This document shows positions 31,043 to 40,388 of a stretch of 64,000 nucleotides of DNA, in pieces (the stretch's first letter is position 1; each line of letters begins with the position of its first letter). Position numbers and translations under genes: made by a program. Under the pieces are notes generated by a model. The model ran no database searches, was not told the origin of the DNA, and saw nothing but the letters and a program-made list of their open reading frames with translations. The stretch covers positions 3,410,001 through 3,474,000 of the forward strand of contig NZ_CP058559.1 of assembly GCF_014467015.1 (NCBI RefSeq). Direction: 5' to 3'. The stretch is from Alkalicella caledoniensis (GTDB taxonomy: Bacteria > Bacillota > Proteinivoracia > Proteinivoracales > Proteinivoracaceae).

Positions 31043-31054
31043 AGGTGAAAAAAT

Positions 31055-31708
31055 ATGAGTGTATTAACTAATTATTATAATGTAGAAAATAAGATAAAAA
31101 AAATTACTCAAAGAAATATTCAAATAGTTGCAGTTTCAAAATATGCTAAAGATAGTGATGTTAATTCACTTTATCAAAGTGGTATAAGAATTTTTGGTGA
31201 AAACCGTGTTGAAAATGCTCTTAACAAACAAGGCACATTCCCTGATTCCCATTGGCATATGATAGGATCCCTCCAAACAAGAAAGGTCAAAGATATAATA
31301 GGAAAGTTTAAACTTATTCATTCCCTTGACCGTGAAAACCTGGCCCAGGAAATAGAAAAGAGATCTGCACAAAAAGAAGTTATCACAAACTGTTTGGTTC
31401 AAGTGAATATTTCTAAAGAAGAGTCAAAATCAGGTTTACATAAAGAGGAAGTTTTGGATTTTATGAAGTACCTTGAAGATTTTAAATGGATAAATGTTAA
31501 GGGGTTAATGACAATGGCTCCCTTTACTGACAATCCAGAAGAAGTTAGATATGTTTTTAAAGACTTAGCGAACTTGCAACGAGAGCTTATAACCAAAGGG
31601 TTTACAAATATTACAGAATTGTCCATGGGGATGTCAAATGACTATCTTGTGGCAATCGAAGAAGGTGCTACCATAGTGAGAATAGGTAGTGAGATATTTA
31701 GCAACTAA
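31055..31708 (+). CDS. yggS: YggS/YlmE, pyridoxal phosphate homeostasis protein
   Basis: The 217-aa single-domain TIM barrel is related to the N-terminal domain of alanine racemase. The PLP-lysine region AVSKYAK, GENRVENALNK, HMIGSLQTRK and LSMGMSND are conserved. It buffers PLP and shows no known enzymatic reaction. It lies in the ylm cluster before yggT. Confidence 0.94.
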   Translation: MSVLTNYYNVENKIKKITQRNIQIVAVSKYAKDSDVNSLYQSGIRIFGENRVENALNKQGTFPDSHWHMIGSLQTRKVKDIIGKFKLIHSLDRENLAQEIEKRSAQKEVITNCLVQVNISKEESKSGLHKEEVLDFMKYLEDFKWINVKGLMTMAPFTDNPEEVRYVFKDLANLQRELITKGFTNITELSMGMSNDYLVAIEEGATIVRIGSEIFSN

Positions 31709-31728
31709 AAGAAAGGGAGTATAAAATT

Positions 31729-32010
31729 ATGATAAATATAGTTGGCAGTCTTTTTCAGATCTTTTATTGGTTACTAATAGCAAGACTACTTCTGTCATGG
31801 ATACCAATACAATCACCTAGCAAGACTGTACGGGAAATAATAGGGGCAATTTATAATATTACAGAATTTTATTTACGCCCTTTTAGGAACTTGGTTCCTG
31901 CCATTAGAACACGAAATGGATATTTGGATATATCACCAATCATAGGTTTAGTTGTGCTTAATATTATTAGGAACTTAGTGATTTCCTTCTTGAGAAGGGG
32001 AGGTTTTTAG
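31729..32010 (+). CDS. ylmG: YggT/YlmG family membrane protein
   Basis: A 93-aa protein with two membrane helices and the YggT signature RLLLSWIP, then FYLRPFRNLVPAI. It is implicated in membrane and division processes, mechanism unknown. It directly follows yggS; sepF, usually between them in Firmicutes, is absent. Confidence 0.92.
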   Translation: MINIVGSLFQIFYWLLIARLLLSWIPIQSPSKTVREIIGAIYNITEFYLRPFRNLVPAIRTRNGYLDISPIIGLVVLNIIRNLVISFLRRGGF

Positions 32011-32012
32011 TT

Positions 32013-32795
32013 TTGGATAGAGATAGAATATATAAAATGCTCGATAACGATGTGGACAAGATAGCCATAGCCCACGGTCTAGACTGTGCAGAAATGGCAG
32101 CAGATAAAAACATGATTAAAGAGACCCATTTTCTTGACCCATATCATGTGGACATATTAACTAGAGCAACAAACTCAGTATTTGGCGTTAAAGCCCTTGT
32201 GGAGGGTGGTTTCCCCGATAGTGAGAGAAAGAAAATAGTTTTTTATCCAGATTATTTTATGAAAGAAGACATAGAACCAGAAATTGCTTTTGTTGAGATA
32301 ACTGGGACAAACCTTGAAAAGCTTACACATCGTGATTACTTAGGTTCAATACTAGGACTTGGCCTAAAAAGGGAAAAAATAGGTGACATAATTGTCACAG
32401 ACCATGGTTGTCAGGTAGTCATAAGCAAGGATATTCTAAGCTATGTTATCAATAATTTAAGTAAAGTCGGGAGTATTGATGTAAAGGTTGATGAGATTTT
32501 CCCCCATGAGCTAAAAATAACTCCTTCTAAGGTAAAGGAAATTAATGGTACAGTAGCTTCCCTTAGATTAGACGCAGTTGCTAGTTTAGGTTTCGGAGTT
32601 TCTAGAACTAAGGTGGGTGCACTAATTAAAAGTGATAAAGTAAAGGTGCAATACAAAGCTATAAATAACCCAGCCCATAACATAAACGAAGGGGACATTA
32701 TCTCCATAAGGGGAAGGGGAAGAATGGAAGTAGCAGAGGTTGGCAAGTTAACTAAGAAAAATCGTATACATCTAAATGTAAAAAAATATCTGTAA
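32013..32795 (+). CDS. ylmH: YlmH, S4-domain RNA-binding protein
   Basis: The 260-aa protein has an N-terminal YlmH-specific domain and a C-terminal S4 RNA-binding domain (about 182-240, LRLDAVASLGFGVSRTKV). B. subtilis YlmH binds 50S subunits and helps rescue stalled ribosomes alongside RqcH-type pathways; rqcH is encoded about 9 kb away. It starts with TTG after GGGGAGG, 2 nt after ylmG. Confidence 0.93.
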   Translation: MDRDRIYKMLDNDVDKIAIAHGLDCAEMAADKNMIKETHFLDPYHVDILTRATNSVFGVKALVEGGFPDSERKKIVFYPDYFMKEDIEPEIAFVEITGTNLEKLTHRDYLGSILGLGLKREKIGDIIVTDHGCQVVISKDILSYVINNLSKVGSIDVKVDEIFPHELKITPSKVKEINGTVASLRLDAVASLGFGVSRTKVGALIKSDKVKVQYKAINNPAHNINEGDIISIRGRGRMEVAEVGKLTKKNRIHLNVKKYL

Positions 32796-32875
32796 TTTTA
32801 GATTAATAAAAAGGATTTAACAGAGTTTGGTCGAATTATATACAACAAAGCTTACTATTATTTGGAGGTGTACAT

Positions 32876-33355
32876 ATGCCGTTAACCCCACTAGATATTC
32901 ACAATAAGGAATTTACCCGTGGTTTTAGGGGATATAATGAAGAAGAAGTTAATGAGTTTTTAGACAAAATTGTAAGGGATTTTGAAAGAATTATCAAAGA
33001 AAACCAAGATTTATCTGAGAAGGTTACTCAACTAAACCAAAAGCTAGAACACTACTCTAAAATAGAGGAAACTTTACACAATGCCATTGTAGTGGCTCAA
33101 GAGACTGCAGAAGAAGTTAAGCAAAACGCCAGTAGAGAAGGCGAGCTTATACGTAGGGAAGCAGAGAGGGAAGCAAAAAGAACTGTTGATGAAGCCATAT
33201 TAAAGGCTAGAAAAATCCATTCGGAAATGGAAGATATGTCAAAACAAGTTCATGTTTGCCGTACCAGATTTAAATCATTACTGGAAGCCCAGCTAGAAAT
33301 GATTACTGCAGACGACTGGACAGATCTTGCGAATAATATCAATGAAAATAGGTAA
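32876..33355 (+). CDS. divIVA: DivIVA, polar and septal coiled-coil protein
   Basis: The 159-aa protein begins with the membrane-binding N-terminus MPLTPLDIHNKEFTRGFRGY and NEEEVNEFLD, followed by long coiled coils (about 30-70 and 75-135). It recognises negatively curved membrane and recruits division or sporulation partners. TTGGAGGTG precedes the ATG. Its 3' end overlaps the next gene. Confidence 0.95.
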   Translation: MPLTPLDIHNKEFTRGFRGYNEEEVNEFLDKIVRDFERIIKENQDLSEKVTQLNQKLEHYSKIEETLHNAIVVAQETAEEVKQNASREGELIRREAEREAKRTVDEAILKARKIHSEMEDMSKQVHVCRTRFKSLLEAQLEMITADDWTDLANNINENR

Positions 33356-33761
33356 AGTAGTATTCAACGGTGGCAAAAATGGTGCCACTGTTATATGGGA
33401 GCTAGCCAAGGTGATTATTCCAATTATCACCTTGGTTAATTTTTTGGAAAGAGCTGGGTTTTTAGAACATATTGCAGAATTTTTGCAACCTGCAATGGGT
33501 ATTTTTTCTTTGCCAGGAGAGGGAGCTCTAGTATTGATTATAGGAAATTTAACTACAGTTTATGGTGCAGTTGCAGCCATGATGACACTGGACTTAACTG
33601 TTAAAGAAATAACTATTTTGTCAACTATGATTGCAATATGTCACAGTATGTTAAGTGAGACAGTAATCGCACGTAAGGTAGGTGCTAAATGGTATGTAGT
33701 GTTAGGCTTTAGAGTAAGCATGTCCCTAATAGTGGGAGTGATTTTAGGAATAATATTATAA
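33342..33761 (+). CDS. Gate-domain membrane protein, SpmA-like
   Basis: The 139-aa protein has a nucleoside-recognition (Gate) domain with about four helices and the signature GNLTTVYGAVAAMMTLDL. Together with the next gene it resembles the SpmA/SpmB pair involved in spore core dehydration, but both are shorter than the B. subtilis proteins. The start ATG lies inside divIVA and has no Shine-Dalgarno site, so coupled translation is likely. The substrate is unknown. Confidence 0.78.
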   Translation: MKIGKVVFNGGKNGATVIWELAKVIIPIITLVNFLERAGFLEHIAEFLQPAMGIFSLPGEGALVLIIGNLTTVYGAVAAMMTLDLTVKEITILSTMIAICHSMLSETVIARKVGAKWYVVLGFRVSMSLIVGVILGIIL

Positions 33762-33773
33762 GGAGCTGAAAAA

Positions 33774-34241
33774 ATGTTGCCAGATCTTTACCATAGTTTT
33801 TTAGGGTCTTTAGTTTCTTTATACAATCTTGCCATTATAATATTTCCACTGTTAATTTTTATTGAACTGCTTAAGGAAATAGGTTTAATTTCGTTGCTAG
33901 GTAAAGTTTTTGCACCACTTACAAAGTTCTTAAAACTTCCTGAACAATCGGTTTTACCTGTAACAGTAGGCTTTTTAATAGGATTGACCTATGGAGCAGG
34001 GGTTATGATTACAGTTGCTAGAGATGAAAATTTTAGTACTAGGGATTTAACTAAAATACTGGTTTTAGTTGGTATAAGCCATGCTTTGGTTGAAGAAACA
34101 GTTATTTTTGCAGGCATTGGGGCAAACGCCACTATAGTTATCGTAGCTAGGGTATTGTCAGCTCTTTTTGCCACTGTTTTATATTCTAGGTTTACAAGGG
34201 GTGGTTTAAATGCGTTACATGACAGCAGGGGAGTCTCATAA
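33774..34241 (+). CDS. Gate-domain membrane protein, SpmB-like
   Basis: The 155-aa second half of the Gate pair has four helices and GFLIGLTYGAGVMI plus a GISHALVEETVIF motif that mirrors ICHSMLSETVIA in its partner. This internal symmetry suggests that the two proteins form one heterodimeric channel or carrier. An AAGGAG site precedes the ATG. The last 32 nt overlap aroC in another frame. Confidence 0.78.
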   Translation: MLPDLYHSFLGSLVSLYNLAIIIFPLLIFIELLKEIGLISLLGKVFAPLTKFLKLPEQSVLPVTVGFLIGLTYGAGVMITVARDENFSTRDLTKILVLVGISHALVEETVIFAGIGANATIVIVARVLSALFATVLYSRFTRGGLNALHDSRGVS

Positions 34242-35328
34242 TAAAGGGCTTATAGGAGTCATTGAGGGGCTGCCAGCAGGGATAGAGATAGATGAAAAAG
34301 TCATAAACAATGAGCTTAAATTGCGACAAGGTGGGTATGGTCGAGGGAAACGGATGGAGTTTGAACAAGATACCGTTGATATAATTTCTGGAATTCGAAT
34401 GGGAAAAACCATGGGAAGCCCTGTATCCCTCTATATAAGGAACAAAGACTGGGACAACTATGAACATAAATTTCATAAGGAAGGTTTGGAATACTACACT
34501 CCTAGGCCTGGTCACGCTGATTTGCCTGGAATGTTAAAGTACAAATTTAGTGACAGTCGTAATGTATTAGAACGGGCAAGTGCAAGGGAAACGGCCATGA
34601 GGGTGGCTATAGGGAGTATCTGTCAACAATTTTTAAATTACTTCAAAATCAAAATATACTCCCATGTGAAATCCCTGGGGGCTATTAGCATTAGGGAAAC
34701 AGGTGACTTTGAGGATATATATAAATCCCCTTTATACTGTCTAGATAAAGGGGCTGAAGAAAAAATGATTGAATTAATTGATACAGCAAAAGCTAAAGGA
34801 GATAGCCTAGGCGGAACAGTTGAAACAATAATCACAAATCTGCCACCAGGATTAGGAGATTATACCCATTACGAAAATAGGCTTGATTCAAGACTTGCGG
34901 GAAGCATTATGTCCATACCTTCAGTCAAGGGAGTAGAAATTGGTGTGGGTTTTTCAGGAAGTCACATACCAGGCAGCCTCTATCATGATTGTATTTTTTA
35001 CAATGAAGGAATCAAGAGAGTTCAAAATAATGCTGGTGGTATTGAGGGCGGTATGACTAACGGTGAGCATGTAGTGTTAAGGGCTGTTATCAAACCAATC
35101 CCTACACTGAAAATGTCCTTAGGAACTTTTAACACTTTAACCAAAGAAAACTGTAAGACTGACTATCAACGAAGTGATACTACTGTAGTACCAGCGGCAT
35201 CTGTTGTTGTTAAAAATGTGGTTGCAATAGAGATTGCAAAAGCTATTTTAGATAAATTTGCAGGGGACCACATAGATGACACATTAAATACCTTTACTAG
35301 TTATTTAAAAAGGATAGAGGAATTTTAA
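34210..35328 (+). CDS. aroC: AroC, chorismate synthase
   Basis: The 372-aa FMN-dependent enzyme converts 5-enolpyruvylshikimate-3-phosphate to chorismate. Signatures GESHNKGL near the N-terminus, GGYGRGKRM and the central SARETAMRVAIG are present. The start overlaps the preceding membrane gene by 32 nt. aroB begins on the next base after the stop. Confidence 0.95.
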   Translation: MRYMTAGESHNKGLIGVIEGLPAGIEIDEKVINNELKLRQGGYGRGKRMEFEQDTVDIISGIRMGKTMGSPVSLYIRNKDWDNYEHKFHKEGLEYYTPRPGHADLPGMLKYKFSDSRNVLERASARETAMRVAIGSICQQFLNYFKIKIYSHVKSLGAISIRETGDFEDIYKSPLYCLDKGAEEKMIELIDTAKAKGDSLGGTVETIITNLPPGLGDYTHYENRLDSRLAGSIMSIPSVKGVEIGVGFSGSHIPGSLYHDCIFYNEGIKRVQNNAGGIEGGMTNGEHVVLRAVIKPIPTLKMSLGTFNTLTKENCKTDYQRSDTTVVPAASVVVKNVVAIEIAKAILDKFAGDHIDDTLNTFTSYLKRIEEF

Positions 35329-36384
35329 ATGGAAATAAACATAGCAGAAAGTTCAACTTACATTAAAGAAAATTGTTGGGAAATTTTCTCTAAATATGTT
35401 TCAAACTACGAAAAGGTGTTTTTTATTATAGATGAAAAGATTCTAAATTTATATCATGAAGATGTAAATAAAATAAGAAGTTACAAGAAAAATACTGTTT
35501 TTACCATTACTAAACCAGAAGGGCAAAAAGAATTCAGTACTATAGAGCAACTAGCCACAAAGGCCACTGAATTTGGACTGAATAGGCAAGATGCAGTATT
35601 AGCCATTGGTGGTGGAGCAACGTTAGACATTGCCGGATTTTTTTGTTCCATATACAAAAGGGGTATAGACTACTTTAGTTTTCCAACCACCCTCTTGTCC
35701 CAAATTGATAGTGCAATCGGTGGGAAAACAGGGGTAAATTTCAATGGTGTAAAAAATGTGTTTGGTAGTTTTTATGATCCAAAGGGAATTTTCATTGACT
35801 CAAAATATATAGAAACTCTTTCCAATGAAGACTATTATGGCGGTTTAGGTGAGGTATGGAAATACGCACTTTTAGACAAGGAATTATTTGAGGATATTAC
35901 CAAAGGAGCTTTAAAAATTCTCAGTAGAGATAACAGTCAACTTTATAAGGTGATTGAAAAATGTATAGTAATCAAGAAACATTACATTGAAGCCGATTAC
36001 TTTGATAATGCAGGAGTTAGGATAGCATTAAACTTAGGCCATACTTTAGGCCATTTAATTGAAAACAAAGAGCCTTATTTTTTAAATCATGGGTATGCAG
36101 TGGCATATGGGTTAAAATTTGCTTTATATATAAGCCTAAGTCTTTCTTATATCTCCAAGGAAGAATATTTAATACGAAAAAAATTCCTTAGTTTACTTTT
36201 TTCATTTATACCAGAAATAAATCTAAAGGAGCTTAACACATATATTACCTATTTGAATACTGATAAAAAATTTTCAAAAGGAAAAATCCAGTTTGTTGTA
36301 CCCACAACAGATGGGTATTCAATTATAAATTTGCTACCCCAAGAATTTAGCCAGGGGTATTTAGATTTTCAGGAGTTGATTTAA
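35329..36384 (+). CDS. aroB: AroB, 3-dehydroquinate synthase
   Basis: The 351-aa NAD+- and metal-dependent enzyme makes 3-dehydroquinate from DAHP. The motif AIGGGATLDIAGF, the SQIDSAIGGKTGVNF region and metal ligands in NLGHTLGH are visible. It sits in a compact aroC-aroB-aroA operon, 1 nt before aroA. Confidence 0.94.
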   Translation: MEINIAESSTYIKENCWEIFSKYVSNYEKVFFIIDEKILNLYHEDVNKIRSYKKNTVFTITKPEGQKEFSTIEQLATKATEFGLNRQDAVLAIGGGATLDIAGFFCSIYKRGIDYFSFPTTLLSQIDSAIGGKTGVNFNGVKNVFGSFYDPKGIFIDSKYIETLSNEDYYGGLGEVWKYALLDKELFEDITKGALKILSRDNSQLYKVIEKCIVIKKHYIEADYFDNAGVRIALNLGHTLGHLIENKEPYFLNHGYAVAYGLKFALYISLSLSYISKEEYLIRKKFLSLLFSFIPEINLKELNTYITYLNTDKKFSKGKIQFVVPTTDGYSIINLLPQEFSQGYLDFQELI

Positions 36385-36385
36385 T

Positions 36386-37684
36386 ATGATAGAAATCACA
36401 GGAAAGAAAAAACTAACGCCCTTCATTTACAGACCACAAGGGGATAAATCCATAAGTCACAGGATTGCTATTTTAGGTGCTATTTCAGGTCAAACAGTTA
36501 ACATATCTAATTTCTCTGGGGCAAAGGACTGTTTAACAACATTAAACTCACTACGAACCATTGGTGCTAGTATTGAAAATGTAGGTAGTGATGTTTCAAT
36601 TAAGTCATGGAATCCCAAGGGCGAGGAAGTACATCACATTGACTGTGAAAACTCTGGAACTACAGCTCGGTTATTGCCCTCGATACTGGGTGGTTTAAAT
36701 GTTGAAGCTGAGTTAACGGGAGATCATTCATTAAGAAAAAGGCCAATGGGAAGATTGATAGAGCCCCTTAAGTTTGTTGGTGCAAGAATAAATGATACCA
36801 ACGGAAAAATGCCCTTAAAAATACAACGGGACTGGAAGCTTACGGGTAAGAGGGTTACTTTAAAGATTGCAAGTGCCCAATTAAAGAGTGCATTGCTTCT
36901 AGCCGCTTTATTTTGTGAAGGTAGTATGGAAGTAATAGAGCCTAAAGAAACAAGGGATCATACTGAAAGGATGTTAGTGGACTTTGGTGTGAGAGTTGAT
37001 AAGTACCATAATAAAGTCACAGTGAAAGGGAAACAACAACTTCGTGCCCCTAAAACCTACTATGTTACTGGAGACTTTTCCTCTGCTGCATACTTTATTG
37101 CTTTGGGGATTTTATCTGATAAAAAAATAATTGATGTGAAAGATGTTGGGTTGAATCCCACACGAACAGGTTTTCTAAGAATAACTGAGCTTATGGGTGC
37201 TAAAATTTCAGTTCACAACAAAAGAGAGGTTCATGGGGAACCCATGGGAGATTTGGAGATTTTCCCTGCAAAAAATAATCTTAGGGGTATAGATATTCCT
37301 GAGGAGTTAGTACCAAATCTCATAGATGAACTACCTTTAATAGCAGTTATTGCAGCATTTTCTAAGGGAAAAACTAAGGTGACTGCAGCTAGTGAACTTA
37401 GAGTAAAAGAAAGCGACAGAATCACAAGTATTATCACTTGCCTTAGAAAAATGGGCGTAGATGCTTTAGAATTAGAAGACGGGTTTGAAATAACCGGTGG
37501 AAATCCTTTACACGGTTCAGAACTATTTTGTTCTGAGGACCATAGGATTATCATGTCTATGACCATAGCAGCACTTTTGGCTGAAGGTAAAACAAAAATA
37601 ATTGATAGCAACTGGGTCTCAGTATCCAATAGTCAGTTCTTTAACGACATAAAAAAAATAGCTCCAGAATCATTTTCCTCATAA
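36386..37684 (+). CDS. aroA: AroA, EPSP synthase
   Basis: The 432-aa enzyme transfers enolpyruvate from PEP to shikimate-3-phosphate. The motifs GDKSISHR near residue 19, NSGTTARLL and the C-terminal ESDRI and DHRI are conserved. The N-terminal LTPFIYRPQGDKSIS stretch is that of a standard EPSP synthase. Last gene of the aro operon; a repeat and a terminator follow. Confidence 0.95.
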   Translation: MIEITGKKKLTPFIYRPQGDKSISHRIAILGAISGQTVNISNFSGAKDCLTTLNSLRTIGASIENVGSDVSIKSWNPKGEEVHHIDCENSGTTARLLPSILGGLNVEAELTGDHSLRKRPMGRLIEPLKFVGARINDTNGKMPLKIQRDWKLTGKRVTLKIASAQLKSALLLAALFCEGSMEVIEPKETRDHTERMLVDFGVRVDKYHNKVTVKGKQQLRAPKTYYVTGDFSSAAYFIALGILSDKKIIDVKDVGLNPTRTGFLRITELMGAKISVHNKREVHGEPMGDLEIFPAKNNLRGIDIPEELVPNLIDELPLIAVIAAFSKGKTKVTAASELRVKESDRITSIITCLRKMGVDALELEDGFEITGGNPLHGSELFCSEDHRIIMSMTIAALLAEGKTKIIDSNWVSVSNSQFFNDIKKIAPESFSS

Positions 37685-37703
37685 CAAAATTTCACAAACC
37701 TAG

Positions 37704-37738
37704 CTTAGCCTTTAGCCGTTAGCTTTTAGCCTTTAGAG
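37704..37738 (+). repeat. Degenerate heptanucleotide tandem repeat, copy C (after aroA)
   Basis: Five consecutive 7-mers: CTTAGCC, TTTAGCC, GTTAGCT, TTTAGCC, TTTAGAG. The GTTAGCN core matches the reverse strand of copy A near 16S. The surrounding 233 bp hold no gene. Confidence 0.65.
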
Positions 37739-37768
37739 ATCATAAAGATCATGTAGATCTGTGGCTTG

Positions 37769-37794
37769 AAAAAATATCTTTTAAGATGTTTTTT
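37769..37794 (+). terminator. Terminator of the aro operon
   Basis: AAAAAATATCTT and AAGATGTTTTTT form a 12-bp, A/T-rich stem with one G-T wobble and a TT loop, ending in a T-run. Confidence 0.7.
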
Positions 37795-37917
37795 CGCAAA
37801 GTACTACACAAGCTATTTCATTTTGTCAATTACGGAAAGGTTTTAAAGATTTTAAAAGGTCGTATTTTATGGTTACATTTTTAATAGACTTTAGTGTAAT
37901 ACTATTTTTAGTAAGGG

Positions 37918-38229
37918 ATGGTGTTTCTTTTGAAAAAAAGTCAGATAGAGAAACATTTACTTGATAGGATTGAAGACCTTTCATTGAAAATGGAAAGGAT
38001 GCAATTAGCTGAGTATATGAATATGCTAAATGACCCTAAGAGATACCTTATGGTTAATTTTTTAGGTGGTGTAGCTAGAGGGTTAGGAATGGCTGTCGGT
38101 TTTACACTACTAGGTGCCTTAGTTATTTATTTTCTTCAAAGGGTAGTATTACTTAATCTTCCTGTAATTGGAGACTTTATTGCAGATATAGTAAGACTTG
38201 TACAAAATCAAACTCAAGGAGGATCATAA
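37918..38229 (+). CDS. DUF5665 small membrane protein
   Basis: A 103-aa protein with a charged N-terminal half and one or two membrane helices near residues 55-80 (GLGMAVGFTLLGALVIYFLQ). It resembles DUF5665 proteins of spore-forming Clostridia; function unknown. The ATG at 37918 is very close to AAGGG, and an in-frame TTG at 37930 is an equally possible start. yteA follows after 3 nt. Confidence 0.7.
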   Translation: MVFLLKKSQIEKHLLDRIEDLSLKMERMQLAEYMNMLNDPKRYLMVNFLGGVARGLGMAVGFTLLGALVIYFLQRVVLLNLPVIGDFIADIVRLVQNQTQGGS

Positions 38230-38232
38230 AAA

Positions 38233-38856
38233 TTGGATATCAGTAAGTATAAAAAACAACTATTAGACCTTAAACAAGACATAGAAGAAAATGGCCTAAA
38301 CGATATCAAGTCCTTTAAAGATAGTACAGGGGAGTTATCCCTTATAGATAACCACCCAGCTGATGTAGGGGATGAACTTTTTGAGAGAAGCAAAGATTTA
38401 AGTATAAGGGAAAATAATGATATGATGCTCGATAAAATAAATGACGCCTTAGAAAATATAGAAAAAGGGACATATGGTGTTTGTAGTAAATGTGGTAAGG
38501 AGATTGAGGGGCCAAGGCTAGATGCCGTTCCATACGCTGTTGAGTGTAAAGGCTGTAATAGCAGCAAAGGAGAGAATTTCAATAGTCGCAGACCTGTGGA
38601 AGAGGAAGTCTTAGAAGTCCCCTTTAATCGTAGCTACAGAGGGAACAAAGATGAAACACTTTATGATGGGGAAGATAGCTGGCAGGATGTGGCTAGATAT
38701 GGAACCTCTGAGACAGGGCAAGATGTACAGGAAGAATCTAAGGATATGGCCTATGAACATTCCAATGAGAGTAGAGGATTCGTAGAGGAAGTTGAAGAGA
38801 TTTTTCAAGAAGATATGGATGGTGATATTTCAACCAATAGGAAATTTAAAAAATAA
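38233..38856 (+). CDS. yteA: DksA/TraR-type zinc-finger protein, YteA family
   Basis: The 207-aa protein has an N-terminal coiled-coil region and a zinc finger CSKC...CKGC (about residues 93-117), the YteA arrangement found in spore formers. DksA-like proteins bind RNA polymerase; YteA itself is uncharacterised. An acidic tail fills the last 80 residues. It starts with TTG after AAGGAGG and ends at a terminator. Confidence 0.85.
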   Translation: MDISKYKKQLLDLKQDIEENGLNDIKSFKDSTGELSLIDNHPADVGDELFERSKDLSIRENNDMMLDKINDALENIEKGTYGVCSKCGKEIEGPRLDAVPYAVECKGCNSSKGENFNSRRPVEEEVLEVPFNRSYRGNKDETLYDGEDSWQDVARYGTSETGQDVQEESKDMAYEHSNESRGFVEEVEEIFQEDMDGDISTNRKFKK

Positions 38857-38893
38857 CTTGCAGGTCTTTCGTTAGACAAGCAAGTTTTTTTTT
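38856..38893 (+). terminator. Terminator after yteA
   Basis: ACTTGC (38856-38861) pairs with GCAAGT (38880-38885), enclosing an inner GTCT/AGAC stem, followed by nine T residues. It starts at the last base of the yteA stop. Confidence 0.8.
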
Positions 38894-38939
38894 GTTAGAA
38901 TTACTTAAGTATAAGAAAATATTGAACGGAGTGACAAAA

Positions 38940-39398
38940 ATGGGTATCATCATCATTATCTTAGGAATAATTTTAATCGATCAAATTAGCAAACTTATAA
39001 TTGTAAATAACATGGTTTTAGGTCAATCAATCCCTGTCATCAACAATTTTTTTCATATTACATATGTACGTAATCCGGGCGCTGCCTTTGGAATTTTAGC
39101 CTACAGAACTGAATTCTTTATTATAATAACCACACTTGTGGTTATAATCCTAGGGTACTATGTTTATAAGCTAAAAAAGGATCAACTACTTTTAAAAATA
39201 GCATTCGCCTTACAGATCGGTGGTGCAATTGGTAATTTTATAGATAGGATCCGAGAAGGATATGTTGTTGATTTTCTAGATTTCAAAGTGTGGTCCCCGG
39301 TTTTTAACATAGCTGATATGGCTATTGTTATAGGTGTAGGACTATTTGCACTGGAGGTTTTGTTAGAGTATATTAACGAGAAAAAAGCTGAGGTGTAG
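38940..39398 (+). CDS. lspA: LspA, lipoprotein signal peptidase
   Basis: The 152-aa membrane protease has four helices and removes signal peptides from prolipoproteins. The two catalytic aspartates lie in GNFIDRI and NIADMAI. The start at 38940 has a CGGAGTG site and gives the usual short N-terminus [15 protein letters not shown]. rluD follows after 6 nt, a common pair. Confidence 0.94.
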   Translation: MGIIIIILGIILIDQISKLIIVNNMVLGQSIPVINNFFHITYVRNPGAAFGILAYRTEFFIIITTLVVIILGYYVYKLKKDQLLLKIAFALQIGGAIGNFIDRIREGYVVDFLDFKVWSPVFNIADMAIVIGVGLFALEVLLEYINEKKAEV

Positions 39399-39404
39399 CC
39401 AAAA

Positions 39405-40316
39405 ATGTATGACGAGATGGAAATAATCGCAACAGAAAATAAAAGAATAGACGGCTATCTAGCTGATGAGTTACAAGGGATTTCCAGATCCCAAATTCAA
39501 AAGTTAATCATAAACGGAAATGTAAAGGTAAATGGAGTAATAATTTACAAAGTAAACCACAAGCTTAAACCAGAAGATACAGTTATAGTAACAATCCCTG
39601 ACCCTGAGGATTCCAACGTGAATCCTGAGAATATACCACTAGAGATTGTTTACCAAGACAAGGATTTAGCTGTTATAAATAAGCCCCGTGGTATGGTTGT
39701 ACATCCTGCACCAGGGCATAGCCATGGGACAATGGTTAATGCATTACTATATCATATTAAAGATCTTTCAACCATTGGTGGTGTTATAAGACCAGGGATA
39801 GTACATAGGCTAGATAAAGACACATCTGGCCTCTTGGTCATTGCCAAAAATGATGCAGCACACCAGGATTTGTCCAACCAAATGAAGGATAGAACCACTA
39901 AGAAAATCTACTGGGCTATAGCCGAGGGTATTATAAAAGAAGAGAAGGGTGTTATCCATGCACCTATAGCAAGGCATCCTGTGGACAGGCAGAAAATGGC
40001 TGTGGTAACAAAAGGTAGAACCCGAGAAGCCATAACTCATTTTAATGTCTTAGAAAGATTTAAAAATCATACCTTAGTGGAACTGAAACTGGAAACAGGA
40101 AGGACTCATCAAATAAGGGTGCATTTAAGTTATATTGGTCATCCTTTACTTGGAGATCCCACTTATGGGTTTAAGAAACAAAAATTCAAATCTGAAGGGC
40201 AAATACTTCACGCGAAAACTTTAGGACTTACTCACCCTAAGACAGGCCAGTGGATGGAGTGGGACAGCGAGATTCCACTGTATTTTAACAACATGATTAA
40301 GAAAGTAAGCCTATAA
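39405..40316 (+). CDS. rluD: RluD-type 23S rRNA pseudouridine synthase
   Basis: The 303-aa protein has an N-terminal S4 domain (about 15-62) and a pseudouridine synthase domain. The catalytic aspartate is in HRLDKDTSGLL and the motif GRTHQIRVHL is present. By homology it modifies U1911/1915/1917 of 23S rRNA, though other RluA-family targets are possible. The site before ATG is weak (GAGGTGTAGCC). Confidence 0.92.
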   Translation: MYDEMEIIATENKRIDGYLADELQGISRSQIQKLIINGNVKVNGVIIYKVNHKLKPEDTVIVTIPDPEDSNVNPENIPLEIVYQDKDLAVINKPRGMVVHPAPGHSHGTMVNALLYHIKDLSTIGGVIRPGIVHRLDKDTSGLLVIAKNDAAHQDLSNQMKDRTTKKIYWAIAEGIIKEEKGVIHAPIARHPVDRQKMAVVTKGRTREAITHFNVLERFKNHTLVELKLETGRTHQIRVHLSYIGHPLLGDPTYGFKKQKFKSEGQILHAKTLGLTHPKTGQWMEWDSEIPLYFNNMIKKVSL

Positions 40317-40350
40317 AAGTTTCATATTCATAAATAATATAAAAAAAGTG

Positions 40351-40379
40351 TTGAATAATGTCTATTTGTATGTTAATAT
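40351..40379 (+). promoter_or_regulatory. uraA promoter
   Basis: TTGAAT, a 17-bp spacer and TAATAT. The predicted start is near 40386, a few nucleotides before the first PyrR element, as in other PyrR-controlled leaders. Confidence 0.7.
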
Positions 40380-40388
40380 CTATCTAAG

